Origin: Streptomyces davaonensis JCM 4913
GTDB taxonomy: Bacteria; Actinomycetota; Actinomycetes; Streptomycetales; Streptomycetaceae
NCBI RefSeq assembly: GCF_000349325.1
Contig: NC_020504.1
Coordinates: 62,001 to 126,000 of the forward strand
Direction: 5' to 3'
DNA length: 64,000 nt
The position numbers and the translations under genes are program-made. Shown in pieces: positions 31,801 through 40,778 of this stretch (positions are counted from its first letter, which is position 1; each line of letters starts with the position of its first letter). The notes under the pieces are model-generated. The model was not told the DNA's origin, did not search any database, and saw only the letters and a list, made by a program, of their open reading frames with translations.

Positions 31801-32466
31801 GGTGTCTTCAGCGTGCAGAACCTGGCGATCCGCACCGGCCTCACCCTCTCCCTCGAACAGCGTCCCATCGAGATCGACTTCGCCTTCGCCCACCGGGAAC
31901 GGCCTTTCCTCGTCACCGTCGGTCCCTTCGGAGGCGGCGGCTATCTGGAGCTCGGAGTGAGCGCCGGCAAGACCGACGGGGGACTGCAACGGTTCGTCGG
32001 TGGCATCGAGTTCGGCGCCTGCGTCGCCTTGGACTTCGGTGTGGCGACCGGCGAGGTTCACGTCTTCGGTGGTGTCGTCTTCGTCAAGCAGGGCAGCGGG
32101 ATCGAGATCACGGGCTATCTGCGGATCGGAGGCAGCGTCTCCGTCCTGGGTCTGATCCGGGTCTCCGTGGAGCTGACGCTCAGCCTCACCTACGACGTGG
32201 AGCGCAACGTGCTGCACGGCTCCGCCCGGCTCGTGATCTCCGTCGACCTCACCTTCTGGTCCACCTCCGTCACCCTCGAATGCCGCAAGAGCTTTGCGGG
32301 CCCCAGCCTCGCCGTAGATCCCCGTGACGTCCTGACGGCGTCCGAGGAAGCGCGGCAGACCTCTGCCGGCGTCGCGCCGCGGGGCTCGACTGTCGAGGCC
32401 GCGCTCGGCCCCCAGGGCTCCTCGTTCCCGTGGCAGACGTACTGCCGGGCCTTCGCGAAGGAGTGA
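28888..32466 (+). CDS. Very large beta-rich protein of unknown function, 1192 aa
   Basis: The first 130 residues resemble a lectin-like or sialidase-like propeller blade series (GRLDLFVGDGDGGVWHRTR). An acidic Ala/Gly linker follows. The last 250 residues form long alternating hydrophobic strands (IEITGYLRIGGSVSVLGLIR, VSVELTLSLTYDVE), like the large DUF6603-type beta domains. No transmembrane helices, signal peptide or enzyme motif recognised. It lies 22 bp after the amidase gene and 3 bp before a second giant gene, so the three are one operon. Structural or surface-binding roles are possible. I do not recognise the family with certainty. Confidence 0.65.
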   Translation: MLGSTVTALTACSAAPGRLDLFVGDGDGGVWHRTRTTPPGALRGRWGAWHSLGRPWPSPGAPEHTGWLTAVRSGPGRIELLALDSGRGTKHRLFVAARDGALDTLPEQAGTEAGDAAGAEAGGGAGDVVGDAVDDVPGDAAGHGWTPWTSPDPLAARPSAPDPLPTEEQLTLLRRQLSEGRRSDVDPRPTGFAATERDLFAVAGHRLWHRMWTESTAWEDLGGDLTTDDTTAPHLAAVRDEAGSTHVFAVWAGTALMHRQLDRTWSDWQLIDIWSEVRAYQALRPDDLVALTVRGSGLRERVRADGVVEFVAAGTGARLIVEFPPQHIAETVSETGTTSQARIAGPSRLAFAIGQEAVPLTVDGVLTAMRKLPLVATPETAGADTARLELPWRLLLQLPNCAHCTHHALPAVGDNGTTELWHSRITRPDGADALRVRPIKALPDEPALATPLGHYTTTIAALGVQSADPPVTVDRLILSAFGAWFDASASWPTLDWTHQTAMGRDYYVRVLTRGALFPFGHRAALIEVTERRFARQSPAVAALRTTRTLIVTEPTRRYGIGDSDGARRVYERAFPFQEVSVEPRQLTGLDTAVWLPCKAFWPKQSETTVEFTVRARTDREVVDFRLPMLFVDDAAVGTSNATSLDSEYAHGPRSGVDRDTGRPAGEVGRKIALAMKTTTQPLDGAIQEVRSMSFGGVGAAPAANGVGFHPRVTGMEVALPAVRQLIGSSPTARAEFSNTYLTATGGQRPEVLLTLPVPKVIDFAAAGSRTGMVAAPNMAVTEISRLAGPIAGGPFPPKPQDMFGEGARLFGTVSLRDIVSKITSRPQITLSDVAGAPSAKLKWSEYLTREVDPFHPKTPTSKVSLEVLSEVVAGRPRLLTTGEVTDFTLEIPTRASALVVLTFTNVRFTGNSGETPSLTFELADARLAGKLRFVKTLAEKIPQAGRGGPHVETTAVAIRATYTIAVPTLAMGVFSVQNLAIRTGLTLSLEQRPIEIDFAFAHRERPFLVTVGPFGGGGYLELGVSAGKTDGGLQRFVGGIEFGACVALDFGVATGEVHVFGGVVFVKQGSGIEITGYLRIGGSVSVLGLIRVSVELTLSLTYDVERNVLHGSARLVISVDLTFWSTSVTLECRKSFAGPSLAVDPRDVLTASEEARQTSAGVAPRGSTVEAALGPQGSSFPWQTYCRAFAKE

Positions 32467-32469
32467 CCC

Positions 32470-35400
32470 ATGCCAGCCTCAGACCTGCGGCGTCAGTTCG
32501 TCTGGACCCCGATCCCGGCCGGACGGGTCGCCCTCGTCCCGGGACACTCCACCCCGAAGGCGCTGCTGTCCGTCCTCCTCACCCCCCGGCTGATCGCACC
32601 CCCGGCAGAGCGGAAGCTGAAGCAATTCGGCATGCAGACCTGGCCCGAACGGCTCGCGGCCATCCGGTTCGACGTCTTCCGCGGCACCCAGCCCGTCGTC
32701 TCCTACCAGGTCCCGCACGTCACCATCGAGAACAAGGAGATCCGCTTCACCACCGCGCAGCAACTCTCCGCGTGGAAAGCCCTGTTCAGCGGCGAATCAC
32801 CGGTGACGCCGTACGGGACGACCTCCTACGGCAACCGGGACGTCCACGAGTTCCCGGCCTCCGAGGCCGCCGCCGAGGTACGCCAGGCCTATACGGCCAC
32901 GGGCCGCGTCCACCTCGACCACGACGGCGAGGTCCCCGAGACCCACCCCGAACTGCGGGCGGAGCTCAGCCGGGTGAGCGCGATGTGGCAGGCCCGACTC
33001 GCGCCTCTGGACGGCACGGCGGGGGAAGACCCCTCCGCACCCCGGTCGGCGCTCGCCCGGGCGTACGCCTTCTACCGGCGTGAGAACGACTCGTTCACGG
33101 CGCTTCCGCCGTCCACCGCCACGTCCGTGCGCGAGTTCCACGACACCGTCGCCCGCCTCGCCGATCACCCGCTGCTGCTGCGCGCGCTCGGACTGCTCGT
33201 CGACCTGGCCGTGGAGATCGCCCCGCTGACCGCGGCCGGCGGAGAGAAGGAGCTGCGCGTCGTTCCGCGGTGGCCGAACCCCGACAGCTCCGCGCCGCCC
33301 GGCTGGTCCCAGGCCGTCCAGGACGACCTGTCCCCGAAGACCGCCTACCTCCTCGACGGCACGCGTTTCGTCACCGCGTCACTGCCGGGACCGACAGCCA
33401 CCGAACTCAAGCGCGGCATGCTGCCCTTGGCCGGGACCGGTGTGACGTCCCCCGCCGGGGACGCCGGCGGACGGTACGAGGTGGTGCCCTTCGACGTCGA
33501 CGGCGCCGCCCTGCGCATGGTCGGCGTCGCCGGGTCCGCCCGCGACCAGCCGGCCGAGCGGGACGGAGCCGACGTCGCCGCACTGCCCGCTCTGCGGTCG
33601 ATGGGCTTCGCGCTCGTCGAACGGGATCGCGGACAGGAACACAGCAGGCAGCTCCGGAGGGCCGCTCAGCGAGCCACGGCCGCCGGTCTCACCTCCCAGC
33701 CGGTGACGGCGGACTCGCTGCTCGGCGGCTACCGCGTGGACGTCTACGACGTGGTCAAGAAGCAGTGGTACCCCCTCTGCCGCCGACGCGTCCGCTACAA
33801 GATCGGCGACGTGACGATCGGGCAGGCCGCATCCGGCGGCACCGGCCCCGCCGGCCTCCTCGAGGAGGGATTCGTCCGCCCCGAAGCCTCGACGACCGGA
33901 GCCGACGACCGGGACGCCCTGTACATCCACCAGACCGTGATGCGCTGGGACGGCTGGAGCCTGGTCGCGGAGCGACCGGAGCGGATCGTCGACACGGGGG
34001 ACGAGATGCCGGTCGCGGCCCAGGCACCCCCCTTCGAAGCGGTCGTCGAGACCGACCCCGGATCGCTGCCCCGGCTCCGCTTCGGCCGGGACTACCGCCT
34101 CCGCGTGCGGATCGCCGACCTGGCCGGGGGCGGACTGCGCCCCGACGAGACCGGGGCCCAAGAGGAATGGACGAACGTCTTCCGGCACCACCGCTTCGAA
34201 CCCCTCCCGCCCCCGGAACTCGTCCCCACCCGCAGACTGGCCGACGGCGAGACCCTGGACCTGATGGTCATCCGCAGCGACCGGGACACGACGGCGGAGG
34301 CGTACGCGGCGGCCCACGGCCACCGGGCCTTCGACCTTCGCCACCTCCTCGCCCCCGCGTGCTCCCTCGACCTGGCCCTCCAGCACGAGCGCACCTTCGA
34401 CGCCGCCCTCGGCCCCGACGTACCGGCCGCGAAGGTGAAGGAGTTCTTCGAGGTCGCCAAGCGAGCCGACCAGGACGTCTCCCAAATCCACGGTGCCACG
34501 GTCGTGGGAGCGGAGTCCGGCTCCACCGTCCCCGCCCCGTACGTCTACCTCCCGGAGACGGGTGTCTCCCTGCCCTGGCTCGCCGACCCCGCCACCAAGA
34601 GCGTCGCCCTGAACCCACGCCGCAGGCCCGTCGACCCCGAAACCGGAACGTACGGAACGGTCGTGGGCGACAAGCGCACCGGCGTGTGGCGCGGCACCTG
34701 GCCGGCGTACGAGCCGATCTCGCTCCGCCTCGAAGGCGGCCCCAAGGGCTGCAAACTCACCCGCTCCTCGGACCAGCGCACGTTCATCGTCACCCTCGGA
34801 CCGGCGGAAGAGGTCACGTTCGACATCGCCTCCTGCCCGGACGGCCGCGCCGTCCAGCTGTTCGGCATCGTCACCTGGCTGGGCATCGACGTCACCAACG
34901 AAACCGCGTTCGCCCCCATCACCGAGGGCCGCAACCGCCTCATCACACCGCCCCGGACCGTCACGCTCGTCCACGCCGTGCAGCGCCCCCTGGCGCCTCC
35001 CTCCGGCCTGCTCACCGCCCGCCGGGCCCCCGGAGACACCAGCGCCGTCCTGCGCACCGACGGCCTGCGCCTCCACATCGCGAGCACCGGCCGTCTGGAC
35101 CTGCGGGCCGCCTGGACCGACCGCGAGGATCTCCCGCCGAACCAACCGACCCAGCGCGAACGGACCGCGATCCTCGGCCCGTACGACGTCCAGCGCGCGC
35201 CACGGCACGAGGCGTACCCCACGATCCGCCAGGAGTTCGGCGACACACGCCGCCGACGCGTCACGTACCGCGCCACCGCCGTCTCCCGCTTCCGGGCTCT
35301 CTTCCCCCGCGTCACCGCCGCCGACCCGCAGGCCTGCCTGAGCGAGGGCGTCCTGGAGGTCACGGACGTGCCCAGCTCCGCCCGACCGCCCGCTCCCAAG

Positions 35401-36246
35401 GTCCTCCACACCGTGCCGACGTTCCGCTGGACCCGCTCGCACGACGGCCAGAAGTCACTCACCCGGTGGCGGTACGGCGGCGGCCTGCGCGTCCTGCTCG
35501 AACGGCCCTGGTACGCCTCTGGGGACGACGAACGCCTCGCCGTCCTCACCCTGCCCGCCCCGTCCGCCCCCGCCGACGTGCTGCGCTACGTCAGCGTCGC
35601 GGGCCGCGACCCGATCTGGACCACCGGCGCCCCGCCCCCGGTCCTCAACCGGAGCGACGTCGTTGCCCCGCGCGGCGAGCGGGCGGAACTGCCCGAACTC
35701 GAACGGGTGCTCGACGTGATCGCCTACCCCGTCCGTTTCGACGCGGAAGCTGACCGCTGGTACGCCGACATCGACCTGTCCCCGCTCGTCACCGCCTCCT
35801 ACTTCCCGTTCGTCCGCCTGGCGGTGGCCCGCTACCAGGACCACACCGCCGAAGGGGTGCCCACCCTGTCCCCGGCGGTACGGACGGAACCCGTGCAGCT
35901 CCCGCCCCATCGCCGTCTCGTCGTCACCCGCACGGCGGGGCGGGCCACCGTCCTTCTCGACGGCCTCGGCCCGGAAGGCCCCCGTCCGAACCAAGTCCGT
36001 TGCGAACTCCAGGTCGGACCCGCCGCGGCCACAGGCGGCGGCGCGGGCTGGAGCACCGTCCTCCAGACCTCCGGACCCCTCGGCCAGGCTCGCGACCTCG
36101 ACCTCCCCACGACCGGGGACCGCCCCCAGCGCATCGTCGTCCAGGAGTACGAGACGCATCCACAGGCCACGAACGACACGGGCTCCGCCGTGGAGAGCCA
36201 GGGCCGGCTGGTCTTCGTCGACATCGTCCCCCTAGGAGCGTGGTGA
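32470..36246 (+). CDS. Very large protein of unknown function, 1258 aa
   Basis: Starts at ATG 32470, three bases after the previous stop. Sequence is mixed beta-rich with many aromatic-flanked strands (RLRFGRDYRLRVRIADLAGG, YGTVVGDKRTGVWRGTWPAY). It suggests several immunoglobulin- or fibronectin-like modules. No signal peptide, TM helix, or enzyme motif is evident. The N-terminal 60 residues (TPKALLSVLLTPRLIAPPAE) resemble a structural start more than a secretion signal. Tight spacing implies co-expression with the 1192-aa protein and the 316-aa protein downstream. Function not recognised. Confidence 0.65.
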   Translation: MPASDLRRQFVWTPIPAGRVALVPGHSTPKALLSVLLTPRLIAPPAERKLKQFGMQTWPERLAAIRFDVFRGTQPVVSYQVPHVTIENKEIRFTTAQQLSAWKALFSGESPVTPYGTTSYGNRDVHEFPASEAAAEVRQAYTATGRVHLDHDGEVPETHPELRAELSRVSAMWQARLAPLDGTAGEDPSAPRSALARAYAFYRRENDSFTALPPSTATSVREFHDTVARLADHPLLLRALGLLVDLAVEIAPLTAAGGEKELRVVPRWPNPDSSAPPGWSQAVQDDLSPKTAYLLDGTRFVTASLPGPTATELKRGMLPLAGTGVTSPAGDAGGRYEVVPFDVDGAALRMVGVAGSARDQPAERDGADVAALPALRSMGFALVERDRGQEHSRQLRRAAQRATAAGLTSQPVTADSLLGGYRVDVYDVVKKQWYPLCRRRVRYKIGDVTIGQAASGGTGPAGLLEEGFVRPEASTTGADDRDALYIHQTVMRWDGWSLVAERPERIVDTGDEMPVAAQAPPFEAVVETDPGSLPRLRFGRDYRLRVRIADLAGGGLRPDETGAQEEWTNVFRHHRFEPLPPPELVPTRRLADGETLDLMVIRSDRDTTAEAYAAAHGHRAFDLRHLLAPACSLDLALQHERTFDAALGPDVPAAKVKEFFEVAKRADQDVSQIHGATVVGAESGSTVPAPYVYLPETGVSLPWLADPATKSVALNPRRRPVDPETGTYGTVVGDKRTGVWRGTWPAYEPISLRLEGGPKGCKLTRSSDQRTFIVTLGPAEEVTFDIASCPDGRAVQLFGIVTWLGIDVTNETAFAPITEGRNRLITPPRTVTLVHAVQRPLAPPSGLLTARRAPGDTSAVLRTDGLRLHIASTGRLDLRAAWTDREDLPPNQPTQRERTAILGPYDVQRAPRHEAYPTIRQEFGDTRRRRVTYRATAVSRFRALFPRVTAADPQACLSEGVLEVTDVPSSARPPAPKVLHTVPTFRWTRSHDGQKSLTRWRYGGGLRVLLERPWYASGDDERLAVLTLPAPSAPADVLRYVSVAGRDPIWTTGAPPPVLNRSDVVAPRGERAELPELERVLDVIAYPVRFDAEADRWYADIDLSPLVTASYFPFVRLAVARYQDHTAEGVPTLSPAVRTEPVQLPPHRRLVVTRTAGRATVLLDGLGPEGPRPNQVRCELQVGPAAATGGGAGWSTVLQTSGPLGQARDLDLPTTGDRPQRIVVQEYETHPQATNDTGSAVESQGRLVFVDIVPLGAW

Positions 36247-36248
36247 CC

Positions 36249-37199
36249 ATGGCAGACCCGGTCTTTCAGATGCATCCCGAGGACGGACCGCTGCGACTCG
36301 CCCCGGGACCGCAGCCCTCCGATCCGTTCCCCTTCGAGGTGGATGCCTCGAACACGGTCAGGTTCCTTCGCTTCAACGCCTCGGACCCGACGTGCGCACC
36401 GACCGGGGAGACGGAGCCGCTCATCGAGCTGAGGCTGGCGCTCGGCAAGTGGGCCGCCGTACCCCGTGCCCCGGAAACCGTGACGATCGAAGACCAACAC
36501 CTGACCGCGTACGCCACGGCTTCCTGGACGCGTGAGCCCGGCGACATGTTCCTCGTGAGGCTGGACATCGACAAACCGTCCGAGCTGAAGTGGCAGGTGC
36601 GGCTCACGAACAAGGCGCAGAAGGAGCTCTTCTTCGTCTGGGTCGTGTCGGACCTTGAGGAGGACACCCGTCAACCGCGGATCTTCATGCCATCGGTCCA
36701 GCACCGCACCGCCTCCCCGGGTGGCTTCATCGGCAACATCGTCGTGAACGTGGCCAACGTCGGCACGAGGGAGCTCGTCTTCTTCACCGAAGGGTCGACC
36801 GATCTCGGAGGGGGCTTCTTCCTCAAATCGCTGACGTCGCCCATCCAGCCGAGCGAATGCGGTCCCCTTGTTATCGGCGTCGCCAGCACCGAACACGGCA
36901 GTGACAGCACCGACTTCGTACTGCAGGCGGACACCCGCGACGAGGCGGAGCGGACGCTCCACCTCAGCCGCTCGAAGCCGGACAAAGAGAAAGCCGAGGG
37001 CAAGGAGGGCAAGGACAGCGATGGTGGGCCCTCGAAGCACCTCCCTGACATGATGGGTGTCAGCGACCTCTTCCCCCGTCCCCTCATCCCCGGCCTCGCC
37101 TGGGCCGGAGCCGCTTCCCTCAACGAGCACTTCATTCCCCCGGAGCTGCGCCCCGACCTGTCGACGAGCGCTCTCGCCTACGAGGACCCGGCGCCCTAG
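36249..37199 (+). CDS. Hypothetical beta-sandwich protein, 316 aa
   Basis: ATG 36249 sits ten bases after AGGAG. A GTG at 36243 overlapping the previous stop is the alternative. The middle (SELKWQVRLTNKAQKELFFVW, GNIVVNVANVGTRELVFFTE) looks like immunoglobulin-type strands. The C-terminal third has a highly charged Lys/Glu/Gly linker (KPDKEKAEGKEGKDSDGG) and a short tail. No enzyme motif. Third member of the giant-protein operon; product not recognised. Confidence 0.6.
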   Translation: MADPVFQMHPEDGPLRLAPGPQPSDPFPFEVDASNTVRFLRFNASDPTCAPTGETEPLIELRLALGKWAAVPRAPETVTIEDQHLTAYATASWTREPGDMFLVRLDIDKPSELKWQVRLTNKAQKELFFVWVVSDLEEDTRQPRIFMPSVQHRTASPGGFIGNIVVNVANVGTRELVFFTEGSTDLGGGFFLKSLTSPIQPSECGPLVIGVASTEHGSDSTDFVLQADTRDEAERTLHLSRSKPDKEKAEGKEGKDSDGGPSKHLPDMMGVSDLFPRPLIPGLAWAGAASLNEHFIPPELRPDLSTSALAYEDPAP

Positions 37200-37200
37200 C

Positions 37201-38049
37201 GTGGCGGCGGCCGTCATGTGGCTGGTGCTGTGCGGCGCAGGGGACCCGGCGGCTCACTGGGCCGCCGCCGGCCTGCGCGAACGAGGGCTCGACCCGGTGG
37301 AGGTCGTCGACGCGGGGACGCTGACCCGTGCCGTACGGTCCGCGCACCGGATCGAGGAGAAGGGACGTGGCGGGCGGCAGGACCGGGCCGACCACGCCCG
37401 GACCGATGGCGAGGCTCCCGGCCATGAGCGGGCGAGCTTCGAGGTCGCCCTGCCCGGCGGCCGTGGCCTCGATAGCGACGCCGTCTACGGCGTGCTGAAC
37501 CGACTCACCCACGCGCCCGTGGACCACCTTCGCTTCGCCACCCCGGCCGATACGGCCTACGCGATGGCGGAGTGGGACGCCCTCGTCCTCAGCTGGCTCC
37601 AGTGCCTGGCTCCCGTGACGGTGAACCGTCCGAGCGCGCTCGGTCTGTCCGGCACCTTCCGCTCGCCCGCCGAGTGGAAGGTGCTCGCCGCCGCTGCGGG
37701 GCTGGAGGTGTCGCCCCTGCGGCTGACCGACGACATCACGCACGAACCGCCCACGGACCGGGAGCCCGCTCGTACTCTGCTCGTCCTCGGCGACGACGTC
37801 TACGGCGTCCCCGGCGTCGACGGCGGCCACCGCGCGGGCGCGCTCGACGGCCTCTCCTCGGCCTCCCTTCGCCTCGCCCGCAGTGCCGGAGCCGACCTCC
37901 TGGGCATCCACCTGGAGCCCGACGCCCACGCCCAGCACTTTGCGCGGTTCGCGGGGGCGACGCTCCTGCCCGACCTTCGGATCGCGGGCGCCCCCATGCT
38001 GGACGGCCTCCACGCGTACCTGACCCGGCTGCCGGCGAGGCCGAAGTGA
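37201..38049 (+). CDS. Hypothetical protein paired with the ATP-grasp enzyme, 282 aa
   Basis: Starts GTG 37201, one base after the previous stop; ATG 37216 is an alternative. It begins with a Rossmann-like strand (MWLVLCGAGDPAAHWAA), then has the motif TPADTAYAMAEWDALVLSWL and a segment LVLGDDVYGVPGVD. It overlaps the ATP-grasp gene as GTGA, so the two products are made together and probably interact. In several bacterial clusters such pre-ATP-grasp partners bind or present the substrate. This is inference only. No catalytic motif is certain. Confidence 0.6.
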   Translation: MAAAVMWLVLCGAGDPAAHWAAAGLRERGLDPVEVVDAGTLTRAVRSAHRIEEKGRGGRQDRADHARTDGEAPGHERASFEVALPGGRGLDSDAVYGVLNRLTHAPVDHLRFATPADTAYAMAEWDALVLSWLQCLAPVTVNRPSALGLSGTFRSPAEWKVLAAAAGLEVSPLRLTDDITHEPPTDREPARTLLVLGDDVYGVPGVDGGHRAGALDGLSSASLRLARSAGADLLGIHLEPDAHAQHFARFAGATLLPDLRIAGAPMLDGLHAYLTRLPARPK

Positions 38050-38963
38050 TTATCGTCTGCGGCATCGCGAGCGAGCGTCCGATCGCCCTCGTCGTCGACG
38101 CGCTGCGACGCCGGGGCCTGCCGTACGCCGTGCTGCACCAACGCCGCTTTACCGACACCCCTATCGACATCCGTGTCGACGGCGGCGGGGACGTGGGCGG
38201 GCACCTGCGCTGCGACGGCCGGACGGTCCCGTGCTCCGACGTCACCGGCATCTACACCAGGCTCATGGACTGGCGGCTGCTGCCGGAAGCGCGCGGCGCG
38301 GACGAGGAAACGCTGAGGCACTGCCAGGCCTGGCACGAGGCCCTCGGCACCTGGATCGAGATCGCGCCGGGACGCGTGATGAACCGCGCCTCCGCGGCGG
38401 CGACCAACCGCTCCAAGCCCTACCAGGCCCAGCTGATCCGCCGGGCCGGGTTCCGTGTCCCGGAGACGCTCGTCACCGACGACCCCGACCTCGCCCTGGC
38501 CTTCAGGGACCGGCACGGCAGGGTCGTCTACAAGTCGATCAGCGGGGTGCGCTCGATCGTCCGGCTCCTCGACGACGAGGCCGTCGCCCGGCTGCCGCGG
38601 ATCCGCTCGTGCCCCGTCCAGTTCCAGCGCTACATCCCCGGCGTGAACATCCGCGTGCACGTCGTCGCGGGCGAGGTCTTCGCCACCCGCATCGAGACCG
38701 ACCAAGCTGACTACCGCTACGCCGGCCGGTACGGCGGCCGCGCCGACCTCACGCCGTGGACCCCACCCCGAGAACTGGCGCTGCGCTGCGCGGACCTCGC
38801 CACCGGGCTGGGCCTCGCCCTCGCCGGCATCGACCTCGTCCTCACGGACGAGGGCGAGTTCTTCTGCTTCGAGGTCAACCCCAGCCCGGCGTACAGCTTC
38901 TACGAGGACCACACGGCCCAGCCGATCTCCGACGCGATCGCCCGGGCCCTGCTCGGACGATGA
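38046..38963 (+). CDS. ATP-grasp ligase (RimK/graspetide-ligase-like)
   Basis: 305 aa. N-terminal Rossmann unit (MIIVCGIASERPIALVVDAL) followed by an ATP-grasp fold: NRSKPYQAQLIRRAGFRVPE, the Lys in RVVYKSISGVRSIV, CPVQFQRYIPGVNIRVHVV (Glu replaced by Gln-rich), IDLVLTDEGEFFCFEVNPSP with the Mg-binding Glu and Asn. The family forms amide or ester bonds using an acyl phosphate, and includes graspetide macrocyclases. The GTG start overlaps its partner gene. No precursor peptide is obvious next to it. Substrate unknown. Confidence 0.82.
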   Translation: MIIVCGIASERPIALVVDALRRRGLPYAVLHQRRFTDTPIDIRVDGGGDVGGHLRCDGRTVPCSDVTGIYTRLMDWRLLPEARGADEETLRHCQAWHEALGTWIEIAPGRVMNRASAAATNRSKPYQAQLIRRAGFRVPETLVTDDPDLALAFRDRHGRVVYKSISGVRSIVRLLDDEAVARLPRIRSCPVQFQRYIPGVNIRVHVVAGEVFATRIETDQADYRYAGRYGGRADLTPWTPPRELALRCADLATGLGLALAGIDLVLTDEGEFFCFEVNPSPAYSFYEDHTAQPISDAIARALLGR

Positions 38964-39595
38964 CGATGACGAGCGGCGGGGGTGGTCGGCTGACGGTGAC
39001 GCGGTGGGCGTGACGGCATGGATCCCCAGGCCCCTTGCAGGGCAGCGTCGAGACGCCCCCCTGCCTGAGGCTCGGTCGAGGCGGTGGTGGCCGGCAACGC
39101 CATGTGCCGACCGGGAACCACGGTCCCGCGCCCCCTGACGTGGGCGAACCGCGAACGGACGAGCAGCCGGTCCCATCGGAACGTCTGCCCGTACGTGTCT
39201 ACTGCGACGATCTCGACGGTAGGGCAGCCCCGTCCCTCCGCTGTCATCGTTGCGTCAGCGATCATCCGGGTATCCCAAGGGACGGTTCGAGGTCGCGCTT
39301 CTGGTGTTCGTCACGATCCCGGCCCATGTCGGGTGCTCCTGACGTCGACCCCCCTTGCCTTTCATTTGATGGGGTGGACTTCCGGACGTCGTCCGGCCGC
39401 CGGGTGTGGTGTCGTGGCTTTCTCACGACCCGTCACCCCTTTCCAACCCCGCCCTGATCCATTCTCTTCCCCTACCTCGCCAGCCGCATGTTGGCCTGGG
39501 TGCGACAACAGGCCTGCCCCGGGAAGTCGACCTATGATGAGTGCGGCGGTGAAACAGAGGCCGGTCGGTCTCTCGAACAGCGTGCAGGGACAGCA
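38964..39595. promoter_or_regulatory. Intergenic region upstream of the third SARP gene
   Basis: About 630 bp without a supported gene. From about 39325 it repeats the two blocks found upstream of SARP 1, ending in the ribosome site and start codon. The first 300 bp hold nothing I recognise. Confidence 0.5.
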
Positions 39596-39961
39596 ATGAA
39601 CCCCTTCCCCTCACCTCCACGGCACACAAATCTGCAGCTTCTCGGCCAGTTCAGTCTGGAATTCCACGGTCAACCTGTGCCACTTTGCGGCAATGCCCAG
39701 CGTCTGGTGGCTCTCGTCGGGCTCCAACGACAGGTAGGCCGCTCCTTCGTCGCGCGAAACCTGTGGCCGGATGCGACCGAGGCACACGCTCGGGGAAGCT
39801 TGCGAACAGCAATGTGGAAGCTGCCCAACGGCCACGAACTCGTCCGCTGCACGCAGGAGTCGCTCGCCCTCGCCGACCACGTCCGTGTCGACGCCCGCAT
39901 TCTCGCCCGGACCGCGCTCGACATCGTCCAGGGCCGTGGACCCCTTGGTGCCGATCCTGCT
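39596..39961 (+). pseudogene. SARP-family activator, third copy, truncated by an IS
   Basis: Begins MNPFPSPPRHTNLQLLGQFS, nearly the same as SARP 1 (MNPSPSPPQHTNLQLLGQFR), and keeps the winged helix (VARNLWPDATEAHARGSLRT) and the start of the BTAD region (LARTALDIVQGRGPLGADPA). At 39962 the IS5-type end begins and the frame runs into ARGCIGSGSS and a stop. The lost BTAD domain should abolish activation. Strong identity at DNA level, including upstream blocks, indicates a recent duplication of SARP 1. Confidence 0.88.
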
Positions 39962-39982
39962 AGGGGGTGTATCGGAAGTGGA

Positions 39983-40678
39983 TCAAGTCGTAGTGGTGAG
40001 TTCGGCGAGGTGCTGGGCGGTGCCAGCAGGATCGATGATCTGATGGAGGTGCGCGCCGGGCAGGTGTGCCACGGCCCAGCCGCGTGCGCGTGCCTCGGCG
40101 GCGAGGCCGTCATACGGAGGGCCGAACAGCAAGTAGGAGCAGGGATGGTCGTCCCAGCCGTCGGGGACCGGGATGTGCTCCTCGTAGTAGGACAGCGGCA
40201 GGGTGGGCTGCTCCTCAACGACTGTCCGCCGCACCAGCGGATCGGAGAACATGGGTGCGACCTCTGCCTCGTCCCACCAGTCGGTCCAGCGCGGCAGCCT
40301 GCCGTTCACAGCCATCGGGCGTAGGAAATCGAGCAGTTCGGGTGTGGCGACGGGGGTCGGTCCGGTCCGGGCCGGCAGCGCGGCGTCGACGAAGATCGAG
40401 CTGGTCACCGGATGGTCGAGGCCCGAGCGGATCGTCGGGAGAAACAAGCCTGCTTTGCTGTGTGCCACCAACATGACGGGGCTTCCGGCCGGGACGTGTC
40501 GGAGGTCGTCGCGGACGGCGTCGACGATGCGGGGCCAGAAGGGCGGAGCACCGGCGCCTATGTGCAGCAGGGACGGCACCCGCACCTGGTATCCCGCCGC
40601 CGTCAAGTGTTCGGCCACAGGATGCCAGGTCGAGGGACCTACGGACGGACTGTGCACGAGAACGAAGATCGGCTGCAT
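39983..40678 (-). CDS. Alpha/beta hydrolase, IS passenger
   Basis: 231 aa from ATG 40678. N-terminal strand and oxyanion motif FVLVHSPSVGPSTWHPVAE, nucleophile elbow VAHSKAG (Ser), TSSIFVDAALPARTG and a terminal LPGAHLHQIIDP giving the His. It belongs to the small EstA/salicylate-esterase-like alpha/beta hydrolases. There is no signal peptide. The gene sits inside the inverted repeats of the IS5-type element, in the same direction as its transposase, so it travels with the element. Possible gain: ester detoxification. Substrate unknown. Confidence 0.8.
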   Translation of the reverse strand: MQPIFVLVHSPSVGPSTWHPVAEHLTAAGYQVRVPSLLHIGAGAPPFWPRIVDAVRDDLRHVPAGSPVMLVAHSKAGLFLPTIRSGLDHPVTSSIFVDAALPARTGPTPVATPELLDFLRPMAVNGRLPRWTDWWDEAEVAPMFSDPLVRRTVVEEQPTLPLSYYEEHIPVPDGWDDHPCSYLLFGPPYDGLAAEARARGWAVAHLPGAHLHQIIDPAGTAQHLAELTTTT

Positions 40679-40778
40679 GTGACGATCCTGTCGCCCATGC
40701 CTTCGGAGGCGCGACAGTCTTGGCTGACAGCAGAACGCTTCGCGCCGACGTAGCCGATGCGCCTCTACAACAGGGCGT

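Noticed and set aside
38046..38963. Graspetide biosynthetic cluster
   Set aside because: The ATP-grasp enzyme fits loosely, but no precursor peptide with repeated Thr/Glu core lies next to it; the 44-aa frame at 27.9 kb is too distant and lacks the pattern.
39983..40678. IS-borne hydrolase as partner of the CRISPR-linked hydrolase or as toxin immunity
   Set aside because: It lies inside the IS inverted repeats, belongs to a different subfamily, and has no sequence link to either system.
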